64,000 nt of DNA, taken from positions 372,001-436,000 of the forward strand of contig CM060065.1 of NCBI GenBank assembly GCA_030533445.1. Direction: 5' to 3'. Position numbers and translations under genes: made by a program. Origin of the DNA: Cyprinodon diabolis. Taxonomy: Eukaryota > Chordata > Actinopteri > Cyprinodontiformes > Cyprinodontidae. The notes under the pieces were generated by a model, which worked only from the letters and a program-made list of their open reading frames with translations, did no database searches and was not told the origin of the DNA. This document shows positions 33,581 to 45,873 of this stretch, in pieces (positions within the stretch are counted from its first letter, which is position 1; every line of letters starts with the position of its first letter).

Positions 33581-36500
33581 GTAGATCAGACAGCTGATCC
33601 AGACGCTGCTGTTTGCGTCCTCACTAGAACTATTGAAAGTAGATCAGACAGCTGATCCAGATGCTGCTGCCTGCATCCTCACTAGAACTAAAGAAAGTAG
33701 ATTAGACAGCTGATCCAGATGCTGCTGTCTGCGTCCTCACTAGAACTATAGAAAGTAGATCAGACATTTGATCCAGACGCTGCTGCCTGCATCCTCACTA
33801 GAACTAAAGAAAGTAGATTAGACAGCTGATCCAGATGCTGCTGTCTGCGTCCTCACTAGAACTATAGAAAGTAGATCAGACATTTGATCCAGACGCTGCT
33901 GCCTGCATCCTCACTAGAACTATTGAAAGTAGATCAGACATCTGATCCAGACGCTGCTGCCTGCATCCTCACTAGAACTAAAGAAAGTAGATTAGACAGC
34001 TGATCCAGATGCTGCTGTCTGCGTCCTCACTAGAACTATAGAAAGTAGATCAGACATTTGATCCAGACGCTGCTGCCTGCATCCTCACTAGAACTATAGA
34101 AATTAGATCAGACAGCTGATCCAGACACTGCTGTCTGGGTCCTCACTAGAACTATAGAAAGTAGATCAGACAGCTGATCCAGACGCTGCTGCCTGCATCC
34201 TCACTAGAACTATAGAAAGTAGATCAGACAGCTGATCCAGACGCTGCTGCCTGCATCCTCACTAGAACTATAGAAAGTAGATCAGACAACTGATCCAGAC
34301 GCTGCTGCCTGTGTCCTCACTAGAACTAAAGAAAGTAGATCAGACAGCTGATCCAGATGCTACTGCCTGCGTCCTCACTAGAACTATAGAAAGTAGATCA
34401 GACAGCTGCTGCTGATCCAGATGCTGCTGCCTGCGTCCTCACTAGTATAGAAAGTAAATCAGACAGCTGCAGCTCATCCAGATGCGTCTGCCCACGTCCT
34501 CACTAGAACTATAGAAAGTAGAGCAGACAGCTGATCCAGATGCTGCTGCCTGCGTCCTCACTAGAACTATAGAAAGTAGATCAGACAACTGATCCAGATG
34601 CTGCTGCCTGCGCCCTCACTAGAACTATAGGAAGTAGATGAGAAAACTGATCCAGATGCTGCTGCCTGCGCCCTCACTAGAACTATAGAAAGTAGATCAG
34701 ACGGCTGATACAGACGCTGCAGCCTGCATCCTCACTAGAACTATAGAAAGTAGATCAGACAGCTGCAGCTGATCCAGATGCTGCTGTCTGCATCCTCACT
34801 AGAACTATAGAAAGTAGATCAGACAGCTGATCCAGACGCTGCTGTTTGCGTCCTCACTAGAACTATTGAAAGTAGATCAGACAGCTGCAGCTCATCCAGA
34901 TGCTGCTGCCTGCGTTCTCACTAGAACTATTGAACGTAGATCAGACATCTGATCCAGACGCTGCTGCCTGCATCCTCACTAGAACTAAAGAAAGTAGATT
35001 AGACAGCTGATCCAGATGCTGCTGTCTGCGTCCTCACTAGAACTATAGAAAGTAGATCAGACATTTGATCCAGACGCTGCTGCCTGCATCCTCACTAGAA
35101 CTATAGAAATTAGATCAGACAGCTGATCCAGACACTGCTGTCTGGGTCCTCACTAGAACTATAGAAAGTAGATCAGACAGCTGATCCAGACGCTGCTGCC
35201 TGCATCCTCACTAGAACTATAGAAAGTAGATCAGACAGCTGATCCAGACGCTGCTGCCTGCATCCTCACTAGAACTATAGAAAGTAGATCAGACAACTGA
35301 TCCAGACGCTGCTGCCTGTGTCCTCACTAGAACTAAAGAAAGTAGATCAGACAGCTGATCCAGACGCTACTGCCTGCGTCCTCACTAGAACTATAGAAAG
35401 TAGATCAGACAGCTGCTGCTGATCCAGATGCTGCTGCCTGCGTCCTCACTAGTATAGAAAGTAGATCAGACAGCTGCAGCTCATCCAGATGCGTCTGCCC
35501 ACGTCCTCACTAGAACTATAGAAAGTAGAGCAGACAGCTGATCCAGATGCTGCTGCCTGCGTCCTCACTAGAACTATAGAAAGTAGATCAGACAGCTGAT
35601 CCAGATGCTGCTGCCTGCGTCCTCACTAGAACTATAGAAAGTAGATCAGACAGCTGATCCAGATGCTGCTGCCTGCATCCTCACTAGAACTAAAGAAAGT
35701 AGATTAGACAGCTGATCCAGATGCTGCTGTCTGCATCCTCACTAGAACTATAGAAAGTAGATCAGACATTTGATCCAGACGCTGCTGCCTGCATCCTCAC
35801 TAGAACTATAGAAATTAGATAAGACAGCTGATCCAGACGCTGCTGCCTGCATCCTCACTAGAACTAAAGAAAGTAGATCAGACAGCTGCAGCTGATCCAG
35901 ATGCTGCTGTCTGCATCCTCACTAGAACTATAGAAAGTAGATCAGACGGCTGATCCAGACGCTGCAGCCTGCGTCCTCACTAGAACTATAGAAAGTAGAT
36001 CAGACAGCTGCAGCTCATCCAGATGCGTCTGCCCACGTCCTCACTAGAACTATAGAAAGTAGAGCAGACAGCTGATCCAGATGCTGCTGCCTGCGTCCTC
36101 ACTAGAACTATAGAAAGTAGATCAGACAACTGATCCAGATGCTGCTGCCTGCGCCCTCACTAGAACTATAGGAAGTAGATGAGAAAACTGATCCAGATGC
36201 TGCTGCCTGCGCCCTCACTAGAACTATTGAAAGTAGATCAGACAGCTGATCCAGATGCTGCTGCCTGCGTCCTCACTAGAACTATAGAAAGTAGATCAGA
36301 CAGCTGATCCAGATGCTGCTGCCTGCATTCTCACTAGAACTAAAGAAAGTAGATTAGACAGCTGATCCAGATGCTGCTGTCTGCATCCTCACTAGAACTA
36401 TAGAAAGTAGATCAGACATTTGATCCAGACGCTGCTGCCTGCATCCTCACTAGAACTATAGAAATTAGATAAGACAGCTGATCCAGACGCTGCTGCCTGC

Positions 36501-37303
36501 ATCTTCACTAGAACTAAATAAAGTAGATCAGACAGCTGCAGCTGATCCAGATGCTGCTGTCTGCATCCTCACTAGAACTATAGAAAGTAGATCAGACGGC
36601 TGATCCAGACGCTGCAGCCTGCGTCCTCACTAGAACTATAGAAAGTAGATCAGACAGCTGCAGCTGATCCAGATGCTGCTGTCTGCATCCTCACTAGAAC
36701 TATAGAAAGTAGATCAGACAGCTGATCCAGACGCTGCTGTTTGCGTCCTCACTAGAACTATTGAAAGTAGATCAGACAGCTGCAGCTCATCCAGGTGCTG
36801 CTGCCTGCGTCCTCACTAGAACTATAGAAAGTAGATCAGACATTTGATCCAGACGCTGCTGCCTGCATCCTCACTAGAACTATAGAAATTAGATCAGACA
36901 GCTGATCCAGACACTGCTGTCTGGGTCCTCACTAGAACTATAGAAAGTAGATCAGACAGCTGATCCAGATGCTGCTGCCTGCATCCTCACTAGAACTATA
37001 GAAAGTAGATCAGACAGCTGATCCAGACGCTGCTGCCTGCATCCTCACTAAAACTATAGAAAGTAGATCAGACAACTGATCCAGACGCTGCTGCCTGTGT
37101 CCTCACTAGAACTAAAGAAAGTAGATCAGACAGCTGATCCAGACGCTACTGCCTGCGTCCTCACTAGAACTATAGAAAGTAGATCAGACAGCTGCTGCTG
37201 ATCCAGATGCTGCTGCCTGCGTCCTCACTAGTATAGAAAGTAGATCAGACAGCTGCAGCTCATCCAGATGCGTCTGCCCACGTCCTCACTAGAATTATAG
37301 AAA
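33580..37303. repeat. Higher-order-repeat segment with a partner 4.7 kb downstream
   Basis: Markers at 34518, 35525, 36059 and 37304. The 1,007-bp step from 34518 to 35525 repeats at 39254 to 40261 (offset 4,736), with shared gatgctactgcc (34355 and 39091) and taaatcag variants. About 33,685-33,915 holds a tandem 116-bp dimer: a ctaaag/gattag monomer plus an acatttg monomer, twice in a row. The part from 36,059 is instead the partner of 42,098 onward. The 534-bp step to 36059 is 116 bp shorter than the 650-bp step at 40,261, a difference of two monomers. Confidence 0.82.
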
Positions 37304-38015
37304 GTAGAGCAGACAGCTGATTCAGATGCTGCTGCCTGCGTCCTCACTAGAACTATAGAAAGTAGATCAGACAGCTGATCCAGATGCTGCTGCCTGCATC
37401 CTCACTAGAACTAAAGAAAGTAGATTAGACAGCTGATCCAGATGCTGCTGTCTGCATCCTCACTAGAACTATAGAAAGTAGATCAGACATTTGATCCAGA
37501 CGCTGCTGCCTGCATCCTCACTAGAACTATAGAAATTAGATAAGACAGCTGATCCAGACGCTGCTGCCTGCATCCTCACTAGAACTATAGAAAGTAGATC
37601 AGACAGCTGCAGCTGATCCAGATGCTGCTGTCTGCATCCTCACTAGAACTATAGAAAGTAGATCAGACAGCTGATCCAGACGCTGCTGCCTGCATCCTCA
37701 CTAGAACTATAGAAAGTAGATCAGACAGCTGATCCAGACGCTGCTGCCTGCATCCTCACTAGAACTATAGAAAGTAGATCAGACAACTGATCCAGACGCT
37801 GCTGCCTGTGTCCTCACTAGGACTAAAGAAAGTAGATCAGACAGCTGATCCAGACGCTACTGCCTGCGTCCTCACTAGAACTATAGAAAGTAGATCAGAC
37901 AGCTGCTGCTGATCCAGATGCTGCTGCCTGCGTCCTCACTAGTATAGAAAGTAGATCAGACAGCTGCAGCTCATCCAGATGCGTCTGCCCACGTCCTCAC
38001 TAGAACTATAGAAAG
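36059..38015. repeat. Segment repeated at 42,098-44,048 (offset 6,039)
   Basis: The private variants gcattctcac (36324 and 42363) and actaaataaag (about 36,517 and 42,556) pair at an offset of 6,039 bp. The marker step of 1,245 bp (36059 to 37304 and 42098 to 43343) is identical in both. The next step is 711 bp here and 705 bp in the partner, a difference of one 6-bp insert. Confidence 0.85.
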
Positions 38016-40190
38016 TAGAGCAGACAGCTGATCCAGATGCTGCTGCCTGCGTCCTCACTAGAACTATAGAAAGTAGATCAGACAACTGATCCAGATGCTG
38101 CTGCCTGCGCCCTCACTAGAACTATAGGAAGTAGATGAGAAAACTGATCCAGATGCTGCTGCCTGCGCCCTCACTAGAACTATTGAAAGTAGATCAGACA
38201 GCTGATCCAGATGCTGCTGCCTGCGTCCTCACTATAACTATAGAAAGTAGATCAGACAGCTGATCCAGATGCTGCTGCCTGCATCCTCACTAGAACTAAA
38301 GAAAGTAGATTAGACAGCTGATCCAGATGCTGCTGTCTGCATCCTCACTAGAACTATAGAAAGTAGATCAGACATTTGATCCAGACGCTGCTGCCTGCAT
38401 CCTCACTAGAACTATAGAAATTAGATAAGACAGCTGATCCAGACGCTGCTGCCTGCATCCTCACTAGAACTATAGAAAGTAGATCAGACAGCTGCAGCTG
38501 ATCCAGATGCTGCTGTCTGCATCCTCACTAGAACTATAGAAAGTAGATCAGACAGCTGATCCAGACGCTGCTGTTTGCGTCCTCACTAGAACTATTGAAA
38601 GTAGATCAGACAGCTGCAGCTCATCCAGATGCTGCTGCCTGCGTCCTCACTAGAACTATTGAAAGTAGATCAGACATCTGATCCAGACGCTGCTGCCTGC
38701 ATCCTCACTAGAACTAAAGAAAGAAGATTAGACAGCTGATCCAGATGCTGCTGTCTGCGTCCTCACTAGAACTATAGAAAGTAGATCAGACATTTGATCC
38801 AGACGCTGCTGCCTGCATCCTCACTAGAACTATAGAAATTAGATCACACAGCTGATCCAGACACTGCTGTTTGGGTCCTCACTAGAACTATAGAAAGTAG
38901 ATCAGACAGCTGATCCAGACGCTGCTGCCTGCATCCTCACTAGAACTATAGAAAGTAGATCAGACAGCTGATCCAGACGCTACTGCCTGCATCCTCACTA
39001 GAACTATAGAAAGTAGATCAGACAACTGATCCAGACGCTGCTGCCTGTGTCCTCACTAGAACTAAAGAAAGTAGATCAGACAGCTGATCCAGATGCTACT
39101 GCCTGCGTCCTCACTAGAACTATAGAAAGTAGATCAGACAGCTGCTGCTGATCCAGATGCTGCTGCCTGCGTCCTCACTAGTATAGAAAGTAAATCAGAC
39201 AGCTGCAGCTCATCCAGATGCGTCTGCCCACGTCCTCACTAGAACTATAGAAAGTAGAGCAGACAGCTGATCCAGATGCTGCTGCCTGCGTCCTCACTAG
39301 AACTATAGAAAGTAGATCAGACAACTGATCCAGATGCTGCTGCCTGCGCCCTCACTAGAACTATAGGAAGTAGATGAGAAAACTGATCCAGATGCTGCTG
39401 CCTGCGCCCTCACTAGAACTATAGAAAGTAGATCAGACGGCTGATCCAGACGCTGCAGCCTGCATCCTCACTAGAACTATAGAAAGTAGATCAGAGAGCT
39501 GCAGCTGATCCAGATGCTGCTGTCTGCATCCTCACTAGAACTATAGAAAGTAGATCAGACAGCTGATCCAGACGCTGCTGTTTGCGTCCTCACTAGAACT
39601 ATTGAAAGTAGATCAGACAGCTGCAGCTCATCCAGATGCTGCTGCCTGCGTTCTCACTAGAACTATTGAACGTAGATCAGACATCTGATCCAGACGCTGC
39701 TGCCTGCATCCTCACTAGAACTAAAGAAAGTAGATTAGACAGCTGATCCAGATGCTGCTGTCTGCGTCCTCACTAGAACTATAGAAAGTAGATCAGACAT
39801 TTGATCCAGACGCTGCTGCCTGCATCCTCACTAGAACTATAGAAATTAGATCAGACAGCTGATCCAGACACTGCTGTCTGGGTCCTCACTAGAACTATAG
39901 AAAGTAGATCAGACAGCTGATCCAGACGCTGCTGCCTGCATCCTCACTAGAACTATAGAAAGTAGATCAGACAGCTGATCCAGACGCTGCTGCCTGCATC
40001 CTCACTAGAACTATAGAAAGTAGATCAGACAACTGATCCAGACGCTGCTGCCTGTGTCCTCACTAGAACTAAAGAAAGTAGATCAGACAGCTGATCCAGA
40101 CGCTACTGCCTGCGTCCTCACTAGAACTATAGAAAGTAGATCAGACAGCTGCTGCTGATCCAGATGCTGCTGCCTGCGTCCTCACTAGTA
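38015..40190. repeat. Higher-order-repeat segment, partner of 33,053-35,525
   Basis: Markers at 38015, 39254 and 40261. From 38,015 to 39,254 (1,239 bp) the monomer order is that of 27,328-28,567 and 23,425-24,664, with its own variants such as agaagattag near 38,722 and gctgtttggg near 38,868. After 39,254 it follows 34,518 onward at an offset of 4,736 bp, with one noticed change, gatcagagagctg near 39,491. Confidence 0.8.
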
Positions 40191-41517
40191 TAGAAAGTAG
40201 ATCAGACAGCTGCAGCTCATCCAGATGCGTCTGCCCACGTCCTCACTAGAACTATAGAAAGTAGAGCAGACAGCTGATCCAGATGCTGCTGCCTGCGTCC
40301 TCACTAGAACTATAGAAAGTAGATCAGACAACTGATCAAGATGCTGCTGCCTGCGCCCTCACTAGAACTATAGGAAGTAGATGAGAAAACTGATCCAGAT
40401 GCTGCTGCCTGCGCCCTCACTAGAACTATTGAAAGTAGATCAGACAGCTGATCCAGATGCTGCTGCCTGCGTCCTCACTAGAACTATAGAAAGTAGATCA
40501 GACAGCTGATCCAGATGCTGCTGCCTGCATCCTCACTAGAACTAAAGAAAGTAGATTAGACAGCTGATCCAGATGCTGCTGTCTGCATCCTCACTAGAAC
40601 TATAGAAAGTAGATCAGACATTTGATCCAGACGCTGCTGCCTGCATCCTCACTAGAACTATAGAAATTAGATAAGACAGCTGATCCAGACGCTGCTGCCT
40701 GCATCCTCACTAGAACTAAAGAAAGTAGATCAGACAGCTGCAGCTGATGCAGATGCTGCTGTCTGCATCCTCACTAGAACTATAGAAAGTAGATCAGACG
40801 GCTGATCCAGACGCTGCAGCCTGCGTCCTCACTAGAACTATAGAAAGTAGATCAGACAGCTGCAGCTCATCCAGATGCGTCTGCCCACGTCCTCACTAGA
40901 ACTATAGAAAGTAGAGCAGACAGCTGATCCAGATGCTGCTGCCTGCGTCCTCACTAGAACTATAGAAAGTAGATCAGACAACTGATCAAGATGCTGCTGC
41001 CTGCGCCCTCACTAGAACTATAGGAAGTAGATGAGAAAACTGATCCAGATGCTGCTGCCTGCGCCCTCACTAGAACTATTGAAAGTAGATCAGACAGCTG
41101 ATCCAGATGCTGCTGCCTGCGTCCTCACTAGAACTATAGAAAGTAGATCAGACAGCTGATCCAGATGCTGCTGCCTGCATCCTCACTAGAACTAAAGAAA
41201 GTAGATTAGACAGCTGATCCAGATGCTGCTGTCTGCATCCTCACTAGAACTATAGAAAGTAGATCAGACATTTGATCCAGACGCTGCTGCCTGCATCCTC
41301 ACTAGAACTATAGAAAGTAGATAAGACAGCTGATCCAGACGCTGCTGCCTGCATCCTCACTAGAACTAAAGAAAGTAGATCAGACAGCTGCAGCTGATCC
41401 AGATGCTGCTGTCTGCATCCTCACTAGAACTATAGAAAGTAGATCAGACGGCTGATCCAGACGCTGCAGCCTGCGTCCTCACTAGAACTATAGAAAGTAG
41501 ATCAGACAGCTGCAGCT
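40190..41517. repeat. 650-bp tandem duplication
   Basis: Two adjacent copies with markers at 40261 and 40911 and the private variant actgatcaag at 40331 and 40981. Differences noticed are ctgatgcag near 40,744 in the first copy and aaagtagataag instead of aaattagataag near 41,310 in the second. The length equals nine 58-mers plus two 64-mers. The 650-bp step also occurs at 26,614-27,264 and 30,517-31,167. Confidence 0.88.
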
Positions 41518-43123
41518 GATCCAGATGCTGCTGTCTGCATCCTCACTAGAACTATAGAAAGTAGATCAGACAGCTGATCCAGACGCTGCTGTTTGCGTCC
41601 TCACTAGAACTATTGAAAGTAGATCAGACAGCTGCAGCTCATCCAGATGCTGCTGCCTGCGTCCTCACTAGAACTATTGAAAGTAGATCAGACATCTGAT
41701 CCAGACGCTGCTGCCTGCATCCTCACTAGAACTAAAGAAAGTAGATTAGACAGCTGATCCAGATGCTGCTGTCTGCGTCCTCACTAGAACTATAGAAAGT
41801 AGATCAGACATTTGATCCAGACGCTGCTGCCTGCATCCTCACTAGAACTATAGAAATTAGATCAGACAGCTGATCCAGACACTGCTGTCTGGGTCCTCAC
41901 TAGAACTATAGAAAGTAGATCAGACAGCTGATCCAGACGCTGCTGCCTGCATCCTCACTAGAACTATAGAAAGTAGATCAGACAGCTGCTGCTGATCCAG
42001 ATGCTGCTGCCTGCGTCCTCACTAGTATAGAAAGTAGATCAGACAGCTGCAGCTCATCCAGATGCGTCTGCCCACGTCCTCACTAGAACTATAGAAAGTA
42101 GAGCAGACAGCTGATCCAGATGCTGCTGCCTGCGTCCTCACTAGAACTATAGAAAGTAGATCAGACAACTGATCCAGATGCTGCTGCCTGCGCCCTCACT
42201 AGAACTATAGGAAGTAGATGAGAAAACTGATCCAGATGCTGCTGCCTGCGCCCTCACTAGAACTATTGAAAGTAGATCAGACAGCTGATCCAGATGCTGC
42301 TGCCTGCGTCCTCACTAGAACTATAGAAAGTAGATCAGACAGCTGATCCAGATGCTGCTGCCTGCATTCTCACTAGAACTAAAGAAAGTAGATTAGACAG
42401 CTGATCCAGATGCTGCTGTCTGCATCCTCACTAGAACTATAGAAAGTAGATCAGACATTTGATCCAGACGCTGCTGCCTGCATCCTCACTAGAACTATAG
42501 AAATTAGATAAGACAGCTGATCCAGACGCTGCTGCCTGCATCTTCACTAGAACTAAATAAAGTAGATCAGACAGCTGCAGCTGATCCAGATGCTGCTGTC
42601 TGCATCCTCACTAGAACTATAGAAAGTAGATCAGACGGCTGATCCAGACGCTGCAGCCTGCGTCCTCACTAGAACTATAGAAAGTAGATCAGACAGCTGC
42701 AGCTGATCCAGATGCTGCTGTCTGCATCCTCACTAGAACTATAGAAAGTAGATCAGACAGCTGATCCAGACGCTGCTGTTTGCGTCCTCACTAGAACTAT
42801 TGAAAGTAGATCAGACAGCTGCAGCTCATCCAGATGCTGCTGCCTGCGTCCTCACTAGAACTATAGAAAGTAGATCAGACATTTGATCCAGACGCTGCTG
42901 CCTGCATCCTCACTAGAACTATAGAAATTAGATCAGACAGCTGATCCAGACACTGCTGTCTGGGTCCTCACTAGAACTATAGAAAGTAGATCAGACAGCT
43001 GATCCAGATGCTGCTGCCTGCATCCTCACTAGAACTATAGAAAGTAGATCAGACAGCTGATCCAGACGCTGCTGCCTGCATCCTCACTAAAACTATAGAA
43101 AGTAGATCAGACAACTGATCCAG
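41517..43123. repeat. Higher-order-repeat segment between two tandems
   Basis: Continuous monomers with the marker at 42098. 41,517-42,098 runs through the gctgtttgcg, ctattgaaag/acatctg and gctgtctggg monomers seen in the other units, then jumps early to the ctgctgctgatcc and ACTAGT cassette (about 41,985-42,060). It omits the acaactg and gctactgcc monomers that normally come before, so several monomers appear deleted. From 42,098 it is the partner of 36,059 onward. Confidence 0.78.
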
Positions 43124-44452
43124 ACGCTGCTGCCTGTGTCCTCACTAGAACTAAAGAAAGTAGATCAGACAGCTGATCCAGACGCTACTGCCTGCGTCCT
43201 CACTAGAACTATAGAAAGTAGATCAGACAGCTGCTGCTGATCCAGATGCTGCTGCCTGCGTCCTCACTAGTATAGAAAGTAGATCAGACAGCTGCAGCTC
43301 ATCCAGATGCGTCTGCCCACGTCCTCACTAGAATTATAGAAAGTAGAGCAGACAGCTGATCCAGATGCTGCTGCCTGCGTCCTCACTAGAACTATAGAAA
43401 GTAGATCAGACAACTGATCCAGATGCTGCTGCCTGCGCCATCACTAGAACTATAGGAAGTAGATGAGAAAACTGATCCAGATGCTGCTGCCTGCGCCCTC
43501 ACTAGAACTATTGAAAGTAGATCAGACAGCTGATCCAGATGCTGCTGCCTGCGTCCTCACTAGAACTATAGAAAGTAGATCAGACAGCTGATCCAGATGC
43601 TGCTGCCTGCATCCTCACTAGAACTAAAGAAAGTAGATTAGAGAGCTGATCCAGATGCTGCTGTCTGCATCCTCACTAGAACTATAGAAAGTAGATCAGA
43701 CATTTGATCCAGACGCTGCTGCCTGCATCCTCACTAGAACTATAGAAAGTAGATCAGACAGCTGATCCAGACGCTGCTGCCTGCGTCCTCACTAGAACTA
43801 TAGTAAGTAGATCAGAAAGCTGATCCAGATGCTGCTGCCTGTGTCCTCACTAGAACTAAAGAAAGTAGATCAGACAGCTGATCCAGACGCTACTGCCTGC
43901 GTCCTCACTAGAACTATAGAAAGTAGATCAGACAGCTGCTGCTGATCCAGATGCTGCTGCCTGCGTCCTCACTAGTATAGAAAGTAGATCAGACAGCTGC
44001 AGCTCATCCAGATGCGTCTGCCCACGTCCTCACTAGAATTATAGAAAGTAGAGCAGACAGCTGATCCAGATGCTGCTGCCTGCGTCCTCACTAGAACTAT
44101 TGAAAGTAGATCAGACAACTGATCCAGATGCTGCTGCCTGCGCCATCACTAGAACTATAGGAAGTAGATGAGAAAACTGATCCAGATGCTGCTGCCTGCG
44201 CCCTCACTAGAACTATTGAAAGTAGATCAGACAGCTGATCCAGATGCTGCTGCCTGCGTCCTCACTAGAACTATAGAAAGTAGATCAGACAGCTGATCCA
44301 GATGCTGCTGCCTGCATCCTCACTAGAACTAAAGAAAGTAGATTAGACAGCTGATCCAGATGCTGCTGTCTGCATCCTCACTAGAACTATAGAAAGTAGA
44401 TCAGACATTTGATCCAGACGCTGCTGCCTGCATCCTCACTAGAACTATAGAA
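43124..44452. repeat. 705-bp tandem duplication
   Basis: Markers at 43343 and 44048. The variants agaattatag (about 43,331 and 44,036) and gcgccatcac (about 43,436 and 44,141) pair at 705 bp. Its internal junction near 43,790-43,840 contains an atagtaagtag/cagaaagctg monomer otherwise found near 1,965 and 2,132 in the left block and near 47,460 in its sister. That monomer is foreign to the rest of the 18.8-44 kb domain. Confidence 0.85.
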
Positions 44453-45873
44453 AATAGATAAGACAGCTGATCCAGATACTGCTGTCTGGGTCCTCACTAG
44501 AACTATAGAAAGTAGATCAGACAGCTGATCCAGACGCTGCTGCGTGCGTCCTCACTAGAACCATAGAAAGTAGATCAGACAGCTGCAGCTGATCCAGACA
44601 TTGCTGCCTGTGTCCTCGCTAGAACTATAGAAAGTAGATCAGACAGCTCATCAAGAGGCTGCTGCCTGCATCCTCACTAGAACTATAGAAAGTAGATCAG
44701 ACAGCTGATCCAGACACTGCTGTCTGGGTCCTCACTAGAACTATAGAAAGTAGATCAGACAGCTGATCCAGACGCTGCTGCCTGCGTCCTCACTAGAACT
44801 ATAGAAAGTAGATCACAAAGCTGATCTAGAATTTCCTGCCTGCAACTTCACTAGAACTATAGAAATTAGATCAGACAGCTGATCCAAACGCTGCTGCCTG
44901 CGTCCTCACTAGAACTATAGAAAGTAGATCAGACAGCTGATCCAGACGCTGCTGCCTGCGTCCTCACTAGAACTATAGAAAGTAGATCAGACAGCCGCAG
45001 CTGATCCAGACATTGCTGCCTGTGTCCTCGCTAGAACTATAGAAAGTAGATCAGACAGCTGATTCAGACGCTGCTGCCTGCGTCCTCACTAGAACTATAG
45101 AAAGTAGATCAGACAGCTGATCCAGACGCTGCTGCCTGCGTCCTCACTAGAACTATAGAAAGTAGATCAGACAACTGATCCAGATGCTGCTGCCTGCGCC
45201 ATGACTAGAACTATAGGAAGTAGATGAGAAAACTGATCCAGATGCTGCTGCCTGCGCCCTCACTAGAACTATTGAAAGTAGATCAGACAGCTGATCCAGA
45301 TGCTGCTGCCTGCGTCCTCACTAGAACTATAGAAAGTAGATCAGACAGCTGATCCAGATGCTGCTGCCTGCATCCTCACTAGAACTAAAGAAAGTAGATT
45401 AGACAGCTGATCCAGATGCTGCTGTCTGCATCCTCACTAGAACTATAGAAAGTAGATCAGACAGCTGATCCAGACTCTGCTGCCTGCATCCTCACTAGAA
45501 CTATAGAAAGTAGATCAGACAGTTGATCGAGATGCTGCTGCCTGCGCCCTCACTAGAACTATTGAAAGTAGATCAGACAGCTGCAGCTGATCCAGATCCT
45601 GCTACCCACTTCCTCACTAGAGCTATAGAAATTAGATAAGATAGCTTCAGCTGATCCAGATGCTGCTGCCTGCGTCCTCACTAGAACTATAGAAAGTAGA
45701 TCAGACAGCTGATCCAGACGCTGCTGCGTGCGTCCTCACTAGAACCATAGAAAGTAGATCAGACAGCTGCAGCTGATCCAGACATTGCTGCCTGTGTCCT
45801 CGCTAGAACTATAGAAAGTAGATCAGACAGCTCATCAAGAGGCTGCTGCCTGCATCCTCACTAGAACTATAGA
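44452..45873. repeat. Junction zone between the two satellite subfamilies
   Basis: Here the gagcag domain gives way to the 4.4-kb block family. The order tgcgtgcgtc, gaaccatag, gacattgctg, cagctcatcaag, gatcac appears near 44,541-44,811 and again near 45,725-45,937. The offset is 1,184 bp at first and 1,126 bp after one extra 58-bp monomer in the first copy. Between them, about 45,160-45,450, is another short piece of the gagcag family (aggaagtagatgag, ctaaag/gattag), so the boundary is interleaved. Confidence 0.8.
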
